In this document: in pieces, positions 23,729 to 33,231 of the stretch | Numbering within the stretch: the first letter of the stretch is position 1 | Layout of the letters: each line of letters opens with the position of its first letter | Assembly: GCF_003113495.2 (NCBI RefSeq) | Contig: NZ_CP084506.1 | Span: 1,674,001-1,738,000 of the forward strand | DNA length: 64,000 nt | Origin: Edwardsiella tarda ATCC 15947 = NBRC 105688 | Lineage (GTDB): Bacteria > Pseudomonadota > Gammaproteobacteria > Enterobacterales > Enterobacteriaceae | Direction: 5' to 3' | The notes under the pieces: generated by a model | Databases searched by the model: none | Seen by the model: the letters and a program-made list of their open reading frames with translations, nothing else | Told to the model about the DNA's origin: nothing | Program-made: the position numbers and the translations under genes

Positions 23729-26700
23729 ATGGGTAAGGGCAGGGCTAAACAACATACCCCCTATGAGGCACCGGATAGCCTGAAATCGACGCAGAGGCTC
23801 AGCATCATCGATGCGATTAGTGAGGGGCCGATAGAGGGCCCCGTCGCAGGATTAGCCAGCGTTTACCTCAACGATACGCCTGCCATCGATGATGAAGGTA
23901 ACAGCAACATCAATGGCCTGACGGTGATCTACAACGCCGGTACTCAAGAGCAGGCTGCATTAGAGGGATTCGAGGCATCGGGTGCGGAGACGATCATTGG
24001 ATCTGAGGTAAAGGCCACCACCCCGATCACGCGTACCATCACGTCAGCCAACATAGACCGTTTACGCCTGACGCTCGGTGTGGTCGCGTTACAGTCGGTC
24101 AGCGACGAAGGCGATCGCGATATCAGCAGCGTCACCCTACGGATCCAGCTGCAACGCGACGGCCATTGGCAGGACACCAGTGAGCTGACCCTCCGCGGCA
24201 AGACGACCAGCCAGTTTCTGACCTCCGTGGTGCTAGACGATCTACCGCCGCGCCCCTTTGGTGTCCGGGTGGTGCGTGTCACCCCGGATAGCACCAGCGA
24301 TCAGCTGCAAAACCGTACCCTATGGTCGAGTTATACCGAGATCATCGATATTCGCCAACGCTACCCCAATACGGCCGTTGTAGGGCTATTGGTCAACAGC
24401 GAGCAGTTCGGGAGCCAGCAGGTGCGCCGTACCTACTTGGTGCGTGGGCGCATCATTCAGGTTCCGGCCAACTACGATCCGCTCACTCGCCATTATGAGG
24501 GGCTCTGGCAGGGCGACTTCAAGGCGGCCTGGAGCAACAACCCCGCCTGGGTTCTGTATGATCTTCTGACCCATCCCCGCTATGGCCTAGGGCGGCGTGT
24601 CGGCGCTCTCAGCGTGGATAAATGGGCGCTGTATGCCATCGCCCGCTACTGCGATCAACCTGTACCCGATGGCTACGGCGGTAGCGAACCGCGTATGACG
24701 TGCAACGCCAGCCTGAGCGAACAGCGCAAGGCTTACGATGTGATCAACGACCTCTGCTCCATCATGCGGTGTATGCCGGTCTGGAACGGTCAGACGCTTA
24801 CCTTCGTGCAGGATCGCCCGTCCGACGCGGTCTGGTCTTATAGCAACGCCAATGTGGTTGAGGGGCGTTTCAATTACACCTTCAGCGCATTGAAGGCCCG
24901 CCATAGCGCCGCCGAGATCCGCTTCGTCGATCCCGACAACGGTTGGCGTGTTTCGACCGAATATGTGGCGGATGAGGGGATGATTGCCCGCTATGGACTG
25001 AACGTCCTCAAATTGGACGCGTTCGGCTGCACCTGTCGAGGCCAGGCGTACCGCATGGGGCTTTGGGCGCTGACCAGTGAAAAACTGGAAACCCAGATGG
25101 TGACCTTTAGCTTGGGGATGGAGGGGATCCGCCATCTCCCCGGCGATATCATCGAAATTTGCGATAACGACTATGCTGGCATTGCGCTTGGGGGGCGCTT
25201 GCTGGAGGTCGGCGAAGGATGGGTTCGCCTCGACCGCCCGGTTAACGTGGAGACGTTCACGCAGTTGCTGGTGGCGGACCGACAGGGGCGTCAAGTCAGC
25301 GTAGCCATTCATGGCCAACCGGCTCCGGATCAGCTACATGTTTCCGCTCTGCCTCCCGGATGCGTCGCGTTCGACTGTTGGAGTCTCCGTCAGGCGTCGT
25401 TACGTCCACGCCTGTTCCGCTGCTTGGAGATCGTGGAGAACGGCGATGGCAGCTATGGCGTGACGGCACTGCAACATGTACCGGAGAAGGAATCGATAGT
25501 CGATAACGGGGCTCATTTCGATCCCAAGCCGCCCACCATCTACGGCATCGTGCCGCCGGCGGTGCAACATCTGACGGTGGAGATTAGCGAAGCGGGCGGC
25601 CAATATCAGGCCTGGGTACGCTGGGATACCCCACGAATGGTTAACGGCATCCGTTTTCTCCTGCAACTGAAGATCCAGGATGGGGAGGTGCAGCGCTTAG
25701 TCGGCAACTACACTACAAGCGCCTGCGAATACCGCCTCTACGGGCTGACGTTGGGTCACTACCAGCTCAGTGTGCGTTCGGTCAGTGTCAGTGGGCTACG
25801 AGGCGACCCGACCGAGATCCGCTTTGTCATTGCGGCGCCAGAAGCGCCGATCGAGGTGGCCATTACGCCGGGCTATTTTCAGTTCACCGTAACGCCACGC
25901 CAGACCCTGTTTAATCCTGAGACACAATTCGAATTCTGGTTCAGCCCCCGGCGTCTGCACGATCTCGATCAGATCGTCACCCAGGCGAGTTATCTGGGGA
26001 GTGGGCGCTTTTGGGTGGTCTCCGGCGCGATGATCCGCCCAGGGCAGAATTACTACCTGTACGTTCGTAGTGTTAATGCCGTTGGCAAATCAGCCTTCGT
26101 CGAGGCTGTCGGCCAGGCCAGTAACGATGCCGCCGGTTATCTGGACTTCTTTGCCGGACAGATCGGCCGCACACATCTGGCCCAGGCGCTCAGGGAGCAG
26201 ATCGCGTTAGGGGCTGAAAGCAGCGGTCAAATCGAGGAAATCAACCAAAGCTGGCAGGACTTGCAGGGTAGACTCAACACCCTGTGGGGCGTACGGGTAC
26301 AGCAGTTACAGGATGGCCGTCACTATATCGCCGGCTTGGGTGTCGGCATCGAGAATGACGCTCAGGGGGAGGTGCAGAGTCAAATCCTGTTGTTGGCCGA
26401 TCGTTTGGTGATGCTCGACCCGGATAACGGTGCTACGACGCCGCTATTCGTCGTGCAAGAAGGCCAGATGTGGCTGAACGAGCTGCTGCTTAAGCGGCTG
26501 ATCGCCGCCTCTATTATCTCATCGGGGAATCCTCCTACCTTCGTCCTCACCCCGGAGGGGGCGCTGTTTGCGCGTCAGGCGGATATCAGTGGCCATGTCA
26601 ATGCCACCAGTGGCCGTCTTAGCCATGTCACCATCGATGAGAGCTGCGAAGTGAAGGAGATCCGCGCCGAAACCATCAAGGGCGATATCGTCAAGGTCAT

Positions 26701-27070
26701 CACGCTGAGGCTGGGCACGCCGTTGCAGATCAGTGCCGCCCCCTTCGATCGCCTACTGTTTGCCATGCCGGTCGCAGCCCACGGTACGACCTCGACCAAT
26801 ACCACCAGCTCAGGGAAGGATGGGCGGGATATCAGCAGTACTAGCTACTCTGGGACACGGATAGGTATCAACATCAATGGCCGAGAGGTGGTGGTCGCTA
26901 ACCAACTTGGCTCAGGGGTCGATGTGGGGACAGCTATCGAGCCCATCCCTGCCGCAACGAATATTACGCTGGAGTTGTGGGTTGAAAAGGGAAATAGCAA
27001 CCATATGCGGCGTTATACCGATGACCAGACTATCTCAATGACGCTCAACTGCCTGCTGTACAAGGCCTAA
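23729..27070 (+). CDS. Host specificity protein J-like central tail fibre
   Basis: A 1113-residue protein. The N-terminal ~600 residues are the conserved lambda J core (TQRLSIIDAISEGPIEGP, NNPAWVLYDLLTHPRYGLGRR, TFVQDRPSDAVWSYSNANVVEG). Fibronectin-type segments (about 620-800) follow, then the DUF1983-like region (about 820-960), and a variable C-terminus that should determine receptor choice. No receptor can be predicted from sequence. An AGAGGA motif precedes the ATG. Confidence 0.94.
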   Translation: MGKGRAKQHTPYEAPDSLKSTQRLSIIDAISEGPIEGPVAGLASVYLNDTPAIDDEGNSNINGLTVIYNAGTQEQAALEGFEASGAETIIGSEVKATTPITRTITSANIDRLRLTLGVVALQSVSDEGDRDISSVTLRIQLQRDGHWQDTSELTLRGKTTSQFLTSVVLDDLPPRPFGVRVVRVTPDSTSDQLQNRTLWSSYTEIIDIRQRYPNTAVVGLLVNSEQFGSQQVRRTYLVRGRIIQVPANYDPLTRHYEGLWQGDFKAAWSNNPAWVLYDLLTHPRYGLGRRVGALSVDKWALYAIARYCDQPVPDGYGGSEPRMTCNASLSEQRKAYDVINDLCSIMRCMPVWNGQTLTFVQDRPSDAVWSYSNANVVEGRFNYTFSALKARHSAAEIRFVDPDNGWRVSTEYVADEGMIARYGLNVLKLDAFGCTCRGQAYRMGLWALTSEKLETQMVTFSLGMEGIRHLPGDIIEICDNDYAGIALGGRLLEVGEGWVRLDRPVNVETFTQLLVADRQGRQVSVAIHGQPAPDQLHVSALPPGCVAFDCWSLRQASLRPRLFRCLEIVENGDGSYGVTALQHVPEKESIVDNGAHFDPKPPTIYGIVPPAVQHLTVEISEAGGQYQAWVRWDTPRMVNGIRFLLQLKIQDGEVQRLVGNYTTSACEYRLYGLTLGHYQLSVRSVSVSGLRGDPTEIRFVIAAPEAPIEVAITPGYFQFTVTPRQTLFNPETQFEFWFSPRRLHDLDQIVTQASYLGSGRFWVVSGAMIRPGQNYYLYVRSVNAVGKSAFVEAVGQASNDAAGYLDFFAGQIGRTHLAQALREQIALGAESSGQIEEINQSWQDLQGRLNTLWGVRVQQLQDGRHYIAGLGVGIENDAQGEVQSQILLLADRLVMLDPDNGATTPLFVVQEGQMWLNELLLKRLIAASIISSGNPPTFVLTPEGALFARQADISGHVNATSGRLSHVTIDESCEVKEIRAETIKGDIVKVITLRLGTPLQISAAPFDRLLFAMPVAAHGTTSTNTTSSGKDGRDISSTSYSGTRIGININGREVVVANQLGSGVDVGTAIEPIPAATNITLELWVEKGNSNHMRRYTDDQTISMTLNCLLYKA

Positions 27071-27097
27071 ATTGCGACGATGTACACGAGGGATACC

Positions 27098-30000
27098 ATG
27101 ACGGTGACGATTTCCGGCAATCTAAAGGATGGGACGGGTCAACCGATCGCCCATGCTGAACTGACGCTACTGGCTACACACACTACCCAGGAGGTGCTGG
27201 CGCATACGCATGCCACGGTGATCACCTCCGCTCAGGGAGCCTACTCTATGGCGGTACTCCCGGGGCGCTATGACATCACCCTCTCAGTCGAAAACTATCC
27301 ACCGCAAAAAGTCGGGACCATCAATGTGAGCGAGGACGCCAAGGAGGGTTCGTTAAATGATTTTTTGGTGATGCTGACGGAGGAAGATCTTCGCCCGCAC
27401 GTGGTCCGCCGCTTTGAGGAGATGGTCTCGCAGGTCAGCGCACAGCAACGCAGCATCCTTGACCAGCAGCGGCACACAGCGCAGATCCATAGCCAAGTGG
27501 AGAGTACCGCCGAGCAGATCGAGCAACAGGCACAGCAGGTGGCCACCTTGGCGCGTACGGCTCAGACCAGCCAACAACAGGCTGAGCGTGCGCAAGGAAC
27601 GGCTACGCGCGGTGCGCAAACGGCGCAACGAAGTCAACGCGCGGCGGTTGCCGCCGAAAATGCCGCCGCGCAGAGTGCTCAGTCGGCAGCGCGTAGCCAG
27701 CAGGAGGCCTTAGCCGCGAAAACGGCGACAGAGCAGCTCCTCCAGCAGACACAGCTCAGTGCGCAGGATGCTGAGGTGAGTCAACGGGCGGCGCTCTCCT
27801 CTGCCGAGGACGCACGGCACAGCGCTCAGGCCGCCGCACAGGCGGCGGAGCAGGCGGCCAGCCAGACGGTGACGCAGCTAACCGAGGCGGTCAGGGATGA
27901 GCGGGAACAGGTGGCAGATCTACACCGTCAGGTGGAGGAGGCCGCTGAGCGGGGCGAGCAACAGGCACAGCAGGCCACGGCGCAAGCCGATGCGGCGCAC
28001 GCCAGCCAACAAGCGGCCAGTGCGGCAGCGAGTGCCGCCGAACAATCCGCACATCAAGCGCAGGGTAGCCAGCAGGAGGCAGCCACCTCGGCGGCGCAGT
28101 CTCAGCGCAGTGCGCAAACGGCGCAGTCTAGCCAGCGGAGCATGGCGGTTGCTGCGGATCACATCGTCAAAAGCGCTCAGACTCTGCACAGTGACCAGCA
28201 GCATCTCAACAACTTGAGAAAGGATGTCGAATATTGGCAGGATAGAGCCAGGTGTTGGGCGGATGACGCTAAAACGTACGCCGGCCGTGCCGCAGGGAGT
28301 GAATTTGACGCGAGATCCTCTTTGTTAGGGACAAGAGATCTCCGCGAAAACATCTTAGAGATTGCAGCGGAGATAGACGAGAGTGTGCGGCAGGCAGAGG
28401 CTGCCGCGTCACAGGCAGCCGAACGGGCCGCTAGCGAGGCGGCGACCCTGGCAGCAGAGCGCGCCGCCGCACAAGCCAGTGAGCAGGCTGCGGCCCAGTT
28501 GACGCAGATTTTCAGCGATGACCTTGCGCAAACGCAACAGCATCAACAGGCGGCTGCCGCCTCAGAGGCTGCGGCACAGCGTGCAGTGAAGAGCGCTGAG
28601 GAAATACTAGAGCAGGAACACGCGCGGACAAATGCTGTGTTACAGCAGGCGAACGAGGCCGCTGAAAATGCAGAGCAGTATGCGCATCAGGCTGAAATAT
28701 CGCTAGAGGGAGCACGCGAAGCGGCTGAAAATGCGCAAGATTCAGCCTTACTTGCCCAGTCTGCCAAACAAGATACTGCCCAGTATGTCGCGGAGGTACA
28801 GGCGCATACGCGTCAGGTGGTCTTATCGGCGCAACAAGTTAAGGATGACACCGATACCAGTGTGCAGCTGGCAGAGGAAGTGGCTCAATTAGCGCAGACC
28901 ACCCGATCTCTGGTGGTGAAAGGCCAGGAGCACGTTGAACGCATCGAGCGAGAGCTTCAGCTAAATGAGGATAAGGCACCGCTAGCGAGTCCGGCTTTTA
29001 CCGGGCATCCCACGGCGCCGACGCCGGATAAGTCGGCTGCCGGACAAGAGATTGCGACCGCGGCCTTTGTGTTGGCGCAGATAGCGCAGTTGATTAACGC
29101 TTCTCCGACGGCGCTGGATACCTTACAGGAGCTGGCCGCAGCGCTCGGTAACGATCCCAATTTTTCGTCAACGGTGATGACGATGATTGGCCAGAAGCTG
29201 GATAAGGCGCAAAACGGGGCTGATATTCCGGATAAGGCCCGTTTTCTGGAGAATATTGGTATCGTTGAGGCGACGACCTCGCGCAAAGGCATCGTGCAGT
29301 TGAGCGACAGCGTCAACAGCTTCAGTTCCACCCAGGCAGCCACCCCATGGGCGGTAACGCGGGCGTATGACGCAGCCACCCGTGCCGCTAGTACCAACCA
29401 GGCCGGACGGGTGCAGCTCAACGACAGTATCAGCAGCACCAGCACCACCCAGGCAGCGACGGCCAATGCGGTGAAGCTCGCCTATGACGAGGCCACCCGT
29501 GCCGCTAGTACCAACCAGGCCGGACGGGTTCGGCTTAACGACAGTATCAGCAGCACCAGCACCACCCAGGCAGCGACGGCCAATGCGGTGAAGCTCGCCT
29601 ATGACGAGGCCACCCGTGCCGCTAGTACCAACCAGGCCGGACGGGTTCGGCTTAACGACAGTATCAGCAGCACCAGCACCACCCAGGCAGCAACGCCCAA
29701 CTCGGTGAAGCTCGCCTATGACAGAGCCTCTGAAGCTCTCCCTGTAGGCACACCCTGTCCCTGGCCCAGCCTCAACATCCCATCAGGTTGGATCAAGTGC
29801 GCAGGGCAATCATTTTCAACATCGTCATATCCCGATCTGGCCAGGGCATATCCCAATGGCAGATTGCCTGATTTGCGTGGGGAATTTATCCGGGGATATG
29901 ACGATGGTCGGGGTGTTGACAGTGGGCGCAGTATATTAACAGCACAAGGCGATGCAATTCGAAATATCACAGGTACTGTGACGGGCATATCTGAAACATT

Positions 30001-30190
30001 CAGCTATTCCGGCTCGGGCTCGGGGGTATTTCAACGGACATCGTCAGGTCCCGGTGCGGATGGTACACCGAGATCTGTTGACTGGTCGAATGCGGGAACG
30101 TTGGATTTTGATGTATCACGAGTCGTACCAACGGCGAATGAGAACCGTCCGCGTAACGTCGCCTTTCTCTATATCGTGAGGGCTGCATAA
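27098..30190 (+). CDS. Side tail fibre (Stf-like) with coiled-coil and tail-collar domain
   Basis: A 1030-residue fibre. Residues ~1-100 form the conserved attachment domain (TVTISGNLKDGTGQPIAHAELTLLA...). Then come roughly 500 residues of Ala/Gln/Ser/Glu-rich coiled-coil, including an internally duplicated block. A short fibre domain (PLASPAFTGHPTAPTPDK), three near-identical 39-residue repeats, and a C-terminal tail-collar domain (PSGWIKCAGQSFSTSSYPDLARAYPNGRLPDLRGEFIRG) follow. The tip sequence is AT-richer than the rest, consistent with exchange of the receptor-binding end. The ATG at 27098 has GAGGGA upstream; 27080 is the alternative. Confidence 0.93.
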   Translation: MTVTISGNLKDGTGQPIAHAELTLLATHTTQEVLAHTHATVITSAQGAYSMAVLPGRYDITLSVENYPPQKVGTINVSEDAKEGSLNDFLVMLTEEDLRPHVVRRFEEMVSQVSAQQRSILDQQRHTAQIHSQVESTAEQIEQQAQQVATLARTAQTSQQQAERAQGTATRGAQTAQRSQRAAVAAENAAAQSAQSAARSQQEALAAKTATEQLLQQTQLSAQDAEVSQRAALSSAEDARHSAQAAAQAAEQAASQTVTQLTEAVRDEREQVADLHRQVEEAAERGEQQAQQATAQADAAHASQQAASAAASAAEQSAHQAQGSQQEAATSAAQSQRSAQTAQSSQRSMAVAADHIVKSAQTLHSDQQHLNNLRKDVEYWQDRARCWADDAKTYAGRAAGSEFDARSSLLGTRDLRENILEIAAEIDESVRQAEAAASQAAERAASEAATLAAERAAAQASEQAAAQLTQIFSDDLAQTQQHQQAAAASEAAAQRAVKSAEEILEQEHARTNAVLQQANEAAENAEQYAHQAEISLEGAREAAENAQDSALLAQSAKQDTAQYVAEVQAHTRQVVLSAQQVKDDTDTSVQLAEEVAQLAQTTRSLVVKGQEHVERIERELQLNEDKAPLASPAFTGHPTAPTPDKSAAGQEIATAAFVLAQIAQLINASPTALDTLQELAAALGNDPNFSSTVMTMIGQKLDKAQNGADIPDKARFLENIGIVEATTSRKGIVQLSDSVNSFSSTQAATPWAVTRAYDAATRAASTNQAGRVQLNDSISSTSTTQAATANAVKLAYDEATRAASTNQAGRVRLNDSISSTSTTQAATANAVKLAYDEATRAASTNQAGRVRLNDSISSTSTTQAATPNSVKLAYDRASEALPVGTPCPWPSLNIPSGWIKCAGQSFSTSSYPDLARAYPNGRLPDLRGEFIRGYDDGRGVDSGRSILTAQGDAIRNITGTVTGISETFSYSGSGSGVFQRTSSGPGADGTPRSVDWSNAGTLDFDVSRVVPTANENRPRNVAFLYIVRAA
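29384..29734 (+). repeat. Three tandem 117-bp repeats in the side tail fibre gene
   Basis: Copies begin at 29384, 29501 and 29618. Each encodes the 39-residue unit AASTNQAGRV.LNDSISSTS...AYDEATR. A more diverged copy precedes them from about 29267. The near identity at DNA level suggests recent expansion, and copy number could vary by slippage or recombination. Confidence 0.92.
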
Positions 30191-30191
30191 T

Positions 30192-30809
30192 ATGGAATAT
30201 CAACTTACACCATCTCAGGCTGAATTCAACAAAAAGCGGTTAGCTAAAACAGCTGGCTGGGTGCTGCTATACCATGCCAATGAAACTACTCGCGAATACT
30301 GCGGCGCCAGCTATGACTATGTGATGGAAGGGGTCGGTATCCCCGCCTATAGCTATCTGGATGCCCCAACTCAACCGAAAGCTGGGCTCGCCTTGGTTCG
30401 CTCGCCGGATGACCAGCGCTGGGAAGAGGTAGCCGACCACCGAGGCGAGGTGGTCTGGGACACCGAGAGCCGCCAACCCAGCACGATTCAGGTATTGGGT
30501 GAGATCCCTCCGCGCTTTACTACGCAGGCCCCCACATCCCCCTTTGATGTTTGGGCGGGAGAGTCGTGGGTAAAGGATAAGCAGGCCGAGCAACGCGTGC
30601 GGTTAGAGCAGGATCAACAGCACAAGGCACACCTGTTGGAGCTGGCTTCGCAGCGTATTCAGTTATTGACGGACAAACTCGAACTGGATGAGACACAAGA
30701 TAGCACTGCGCTAAGCCAACGCCTGAATGACTGGCGAAGATACCGGTTACAAGTGGATGACATCATCCCGACGGGAGAGGCAATCATCTGGCCAGCGCCG
30801 CCTGAATAA
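30192..30809 (+). CDS. Tail fibre assembly chaperone (Tfa-like)
   Basis: A 205-residue protein directly after the fibre gene (two-base gap). VMEGVGIPAYSYLDAPTQPKAGLALVRSPDDQRWEEVADHRG is the tfa family signature, and the C-terminal helical part ends ...IIPTGEAIIWPAPPE, close to the usual tfa ending. It helps the cognate fibre to fold and trimerise and often switches together with the fibre tip. Confidence 0.92.
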   Translation: MEYQLTPSQAEFNKKRLAKTAGWVLLYHANETTREYCGASYDYVMEGVGIPAYSYLDAPTQPKAGLALVRSPDDQRWEEVADHRGEVVWDTESRQPSTIQVLGEIPPRFTTQAPTSPFDVWAGESWVKDKQAEQRVRLEQDQQHKAHLLELASQRIQLLTDKLELDETQDSTALSQRLNDWRRYRLQVDDIIPTGEAIIWPAPPE

Positions 30810-30951
30810 GGGGACGAGGCGCGGCTGCTTGTACCATAACTCACACAACCGCCAGCAGGTGCGGACCTTCGGTAGCTCGCCTCCAGTATCTCTAACGCGC
30901 TTGCTCTGCCATGAAATCGCCCCCCACAGCAACACATATAACCTTAGATCA

Positions 30952-31017
30952 TGCCCCCTGTCGTAACCGACAACAGGGGGTAATGCTCGACAACACACGA
31001 CAACACACGACAACGCG
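30952..31017 (+). repeat. Phased CGACAAC repeats at the prophage right end, possible attR arm sites
   Basis: CGACAAC occurs at 30968, 30988, 30998 and 31008, that is at 20, 10 and 10 base steps, one face of the helix. The first copy lies within a hairpin (CCCCCTGT / ACAGGGGG, 30954-30980). Short phased repeats at the end of a lambda-type prophage fit integrase arm-type sites of attR. No attL is available to confirm. The rest of 30810-31320 contains no convincing gene. Confidence 0.4.
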
Positions 31018-31320
31018 TTGGAGTAGCTCATATCGAGGGGAGAGGTAGTTTCATCTGGTTACAAATAAACCGCTGCTCAGGGGGGAGAAAGGAGGGCTAC
31101 GCAGCGTCTTCTTCTGCCCATCATGCCCAGGAGGCGGTTGACGGGCTGTGTAGCTGAGGGGCGATATTCGGCCAAATGGACTATTATCACTTAATGGAAT
31201 TTTTCAGAATATTCCTGCGTGTTCAAGATATTAGCCGGAAGGTGGCTAGTGTAGGATAGGGAGGAAGTGGGGATGCGCAGGCGATCGAAAAATCTGCAAC
31301 TGATTGATTTTGAAGTGGAT

Positions 31321-31423
31321 AAAAAAAGACCTGACACGATTCCTGTATCAGGTCTAGGGGAATGGCTCTTGTGGAGAGCCGTGCGCTAAAAGTTGGCATT
31401 ATGCAGGCATGGATCGCCTTGCC
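31321..31423 (-). ncRNA. sdsR: SdsR (RyeB) small RNA
   Basis: The minus strand from 31423 starts GGCAAGGCGAT and contains the conserved stretch AACTTTTAGCGCACGGCTCT, the CCTG...CAGGAATCGT region and a terminator hairpin (AGACCTGATAC / GTGTCAGGTCT) ending in seven T. Length (about 103 nt) and order agree with enterobacterial SdsR, an abundant stationary-phase Hfq-dependent RNA that represses targets such as tolC and mutS in E. coli. A sigma-S-like -10 (CTACGATTAA) lies just upstream. The antisense partner RyeA/SraC would be on the plus strand; its ends cannot be placed. Confidence 0.9.
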
Positions 31424-31614
31424 TATTAATCGTAGTGCATCTGTGGCGTTTTGCCAGTGAGGCCCAGTCGGATGAGTTGGGGGAGGTAGCACGTCGGGTT
31501 AGGGGATCGACGATATCGGGAGGGTCGATGGCCGTCGGAGCCGATGGTGCCGTGGGGTCGTTTCGACAAAGTCGGTGAGATAAAGTCCCTAGAGTGAGGG
31601 CGGTTAATGGCGCT

Positions 31615-31624
31615 TTGCTATAAT
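31615..31624 (+). promoter_or_regulatory. Extended -10 promoter for the EAL gene
   Basis: TTTGC followed by a perfect TATAAT (31619-31624) gives an extended -10 (TG-n-TATAAT) about 90 bases before the phosphodiesterase start. No good -35 is seen, as expected for this type. The 31424-31614 stretch has no gene I can support. Confidence 0.5.
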
Positions 31625-31716
31625 CGTCTAGGATCACGCAGAGGGGGTTGTTGTGTGGAATGTTCGCCACTGTTTCATCATACACATGCCATAAGTGGGG
31701 TAAGACTGGGGGCGAT

Positions 31717-33231
31717 ATGAGTCAGGAAAGGGTAAAAAAAGTTATTGCTAAAAAATTACTCATTGCGTTTGTCTCTGGATTCGGTGTATTCGTTATCTTG
31801 ATGCTTTGCTTGCTTATTTTTTCGATTAAGGCGCTGTATAAAGACACAAATCTCAAGGTCGATTTCGCCCGCCAACATATCGATGGTATCCTGGGTCATG
31901 CCAAAACGGCGGCGCAATCGACCAGTCATTTGTTGGGACGCACTTGCTCCGAGTCGGTGATGAATGCGTTGATTCATCAAGTGACCTTAACGCCGAATGT
32001 CCGCTCCCTCGAGTTATTCTCAAAGGCGGGAGGTTACTGTACCTCATTGTATAAAGAGGTGTCGGGAGTCGAGCGTAAAAAAATAGAACAGGTCAATGGC
32101 CTCTATCTCTTGGCCGGGGATGCGGCGACCCCTTCGCTACCGGTGTTATTCTATAGCTATAAGACGGCGCAAGGCACGGTACTAGTGGGGGTGGATGGCT
32201 ATTTCATCGCTAATACGCTACGTGTGATCAATACCTTTCCTCGCGTCTACTTTGGGGTGAGTGGTGAGATTTTATCGGCTGAGGGGCGAGTGACCCCTAA
32301 GCTTTCGCGGATGCCGCAGGGCTATCATGTTATCACCTCTGATTACGGCTACACGATAATTTATATTATTACCAAGCGCACCATATTAACCAACCTGATA
32401 GATAACTACTTGCTGGGGATATATTTAAGCCTACTGCTTGGGCTATTCGCCATGCTAGCGGTATTTCTACGTTTGAATCGACCCTTATCGATTACCGAGT
32501 TAATTCGTAACGGTATTAAAAATAACGAGTTTGTCCCTTATATTCAGCCGATCGTTGATCTGAAAACCAACAGCGTCACCGGCGGTGAAATTTTAATCCG
32601 CTGGCTCCGTCCAGGGATCGGCATGATTCCGCCGAATCAATTTATCCCGGCGGCAGAGGACTCTGGATTGATCGTGCCGATGACTCGGCAGTTGATCTTG
32701 GATACGCGGGAGGCATTACGTGGCAGAGTGTCGAAGCGGATACATATCGGTTTTAATATTAGCCAGAAATATCTTCAGCATCGGAGCATCGTCGCAGACT
32801 GTGACCATTTCTTACAGGCATTCGATACGCGCCAGTTAGAACTCACGCTAGAGTTGGTTGAACGCGATGAGATTGCCTCGAAGAGTGAGGTCAAGGAGAA
32901 CTTCGAGCGCTTGAAGGGGTTGGGCGTGACCTTTGCCCTCGACGACTTCGGTACCGGTTATTCGACCTATTCTTATCTGCAAAAATTTCATGTCGATTAT
33001 ATTAAGATCGATAAGAGTTTTATTCAGATGATCGGCCTGGATGAAATCTCCAGCCATATTGTGAACAACGTTATCGAGTTGGCGGGGAGTCTACATTTAA
33101 AGATTATCGCCGAGGGGGTCGAGACGGAGCAGCAAGAAGCCTATCTGAAGGCGCACGATGTGCTGTACTTGCAGGGGTATCGTTATAGCCAGCCGATTCC
33201 CTTACAGGCGTTTATCCGGCGTTATCTCTAA
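31717..33231 (+). CDS. Membrane c-di-GMP phosphodiesterase with CSS-motif sensor and EAL domain
   Basis: A 504-residue inner-membrane protein. Two membrane segments (about 17-37 and 229-252) enclose a periplasmic CSS-motif domain with its cysteines (GRTCSESV, GGYCTSLY). The EAL domain (about 262-504) keeps the catalytic residues: GGEILIRW (Glu), FNIS, ELVERD, LDDFGTGYS, IKIDKSF, AEGVETE and LQGYRYSQP. It should hydrolyse c-di-GMP to pGpG. In E. coli CSS-motif enzymes, redox state of the periplasmic disulfide controls activity. The ATG at 31717 has GGGGG upstream; the longer start at 31648 is less likely. Confidence 0.92.
   Translation: MSQERVKKVIAKKLLIAFVSGFGVFVILMLCLLIFSIKALYKDTNLKVDFARQHIDGILGHAKTAAQSTSHLLGRTCSESVMNALIHQVTLTPNVRSLELFSKAGGYCTSLYKEVSGVERKKIEQVNGLYLLAGDAATPSLPVLFYSYKTAQGTVLVGVDGYFIANTLRVINTFPRVYFGVSGEILSAEGRVTPKLSRMPQGYHVITSDYGYTIIYIITKRTILTNLIDNYLLGIYLSLLLGLFAMLAVFLRLNRPLSITELIRNGIKNNEFVPYIQPIVDLKTNSVTGGEILIRWLRPGIGMIPPNQFIPAAEDSGLIVPMTRQLILDTREALRGRVSKRIHIGFNISQKYLQHRSIVADCDHFLQAFDTRQLELTLELVERDEIASKSEVKENFERLKGLGVTFALDDFGTGYSTYSYLQKFHVDYIKIDKSFIQMIGLDEISSHIVNNVIELAGSLHLKIIAEGVETEQQEAYLKAHDVLYLQGYRYSQPIPLQAFIRRYL

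Larger units (their letters stand above)
1..31017 (+). mobile_element. Lambda-type prophage, right part
   Basis: A continuous run of phage genes in the lambda gene order: immunity/replication, Q, lysis, cos, terminase, head, tail, side fibre, fibre assembly. The left part (integrase, excisionase, repressor) is outside the window. The right limit is an inference: the last phage gene ends at 30809, phased repeats lie at 30968-31017, and the host RNA gene sdsR starts at 31423 on the other strand. AT-rich cargo genes contrast with the GC-rich structural genes. Whether it can still be induced is doubtful because the portal gene seems to be frameshifted. Confidence 0.95.

Noticed and set aside
24587..25318. 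Open frame of 243 codons on the minus strand
   Set aside because: Antisense to the tail fibre J gene, with no ribosome binding site or known motif.
30968..31017. Short repeats resembling a CRISPR array
   Set aside because: The units are 7-10 bases without spacers of 30 bases and no cas genes are present; integrase arm sites are a better explanation.
1..31017. tRNA gene as attachment site in the prophage or at its right end
   Set aside because: I could find no cloverleaf with a CCA-proximal acceptor stem near the right end; the nearest host RNA is sdsR.
31386..31685. Minus-strand frame of 99 codons next to sdsR
   Set aside because: Overlaps the sdsR gene and its promoter, has no ribosome binding site, and shows no family features.
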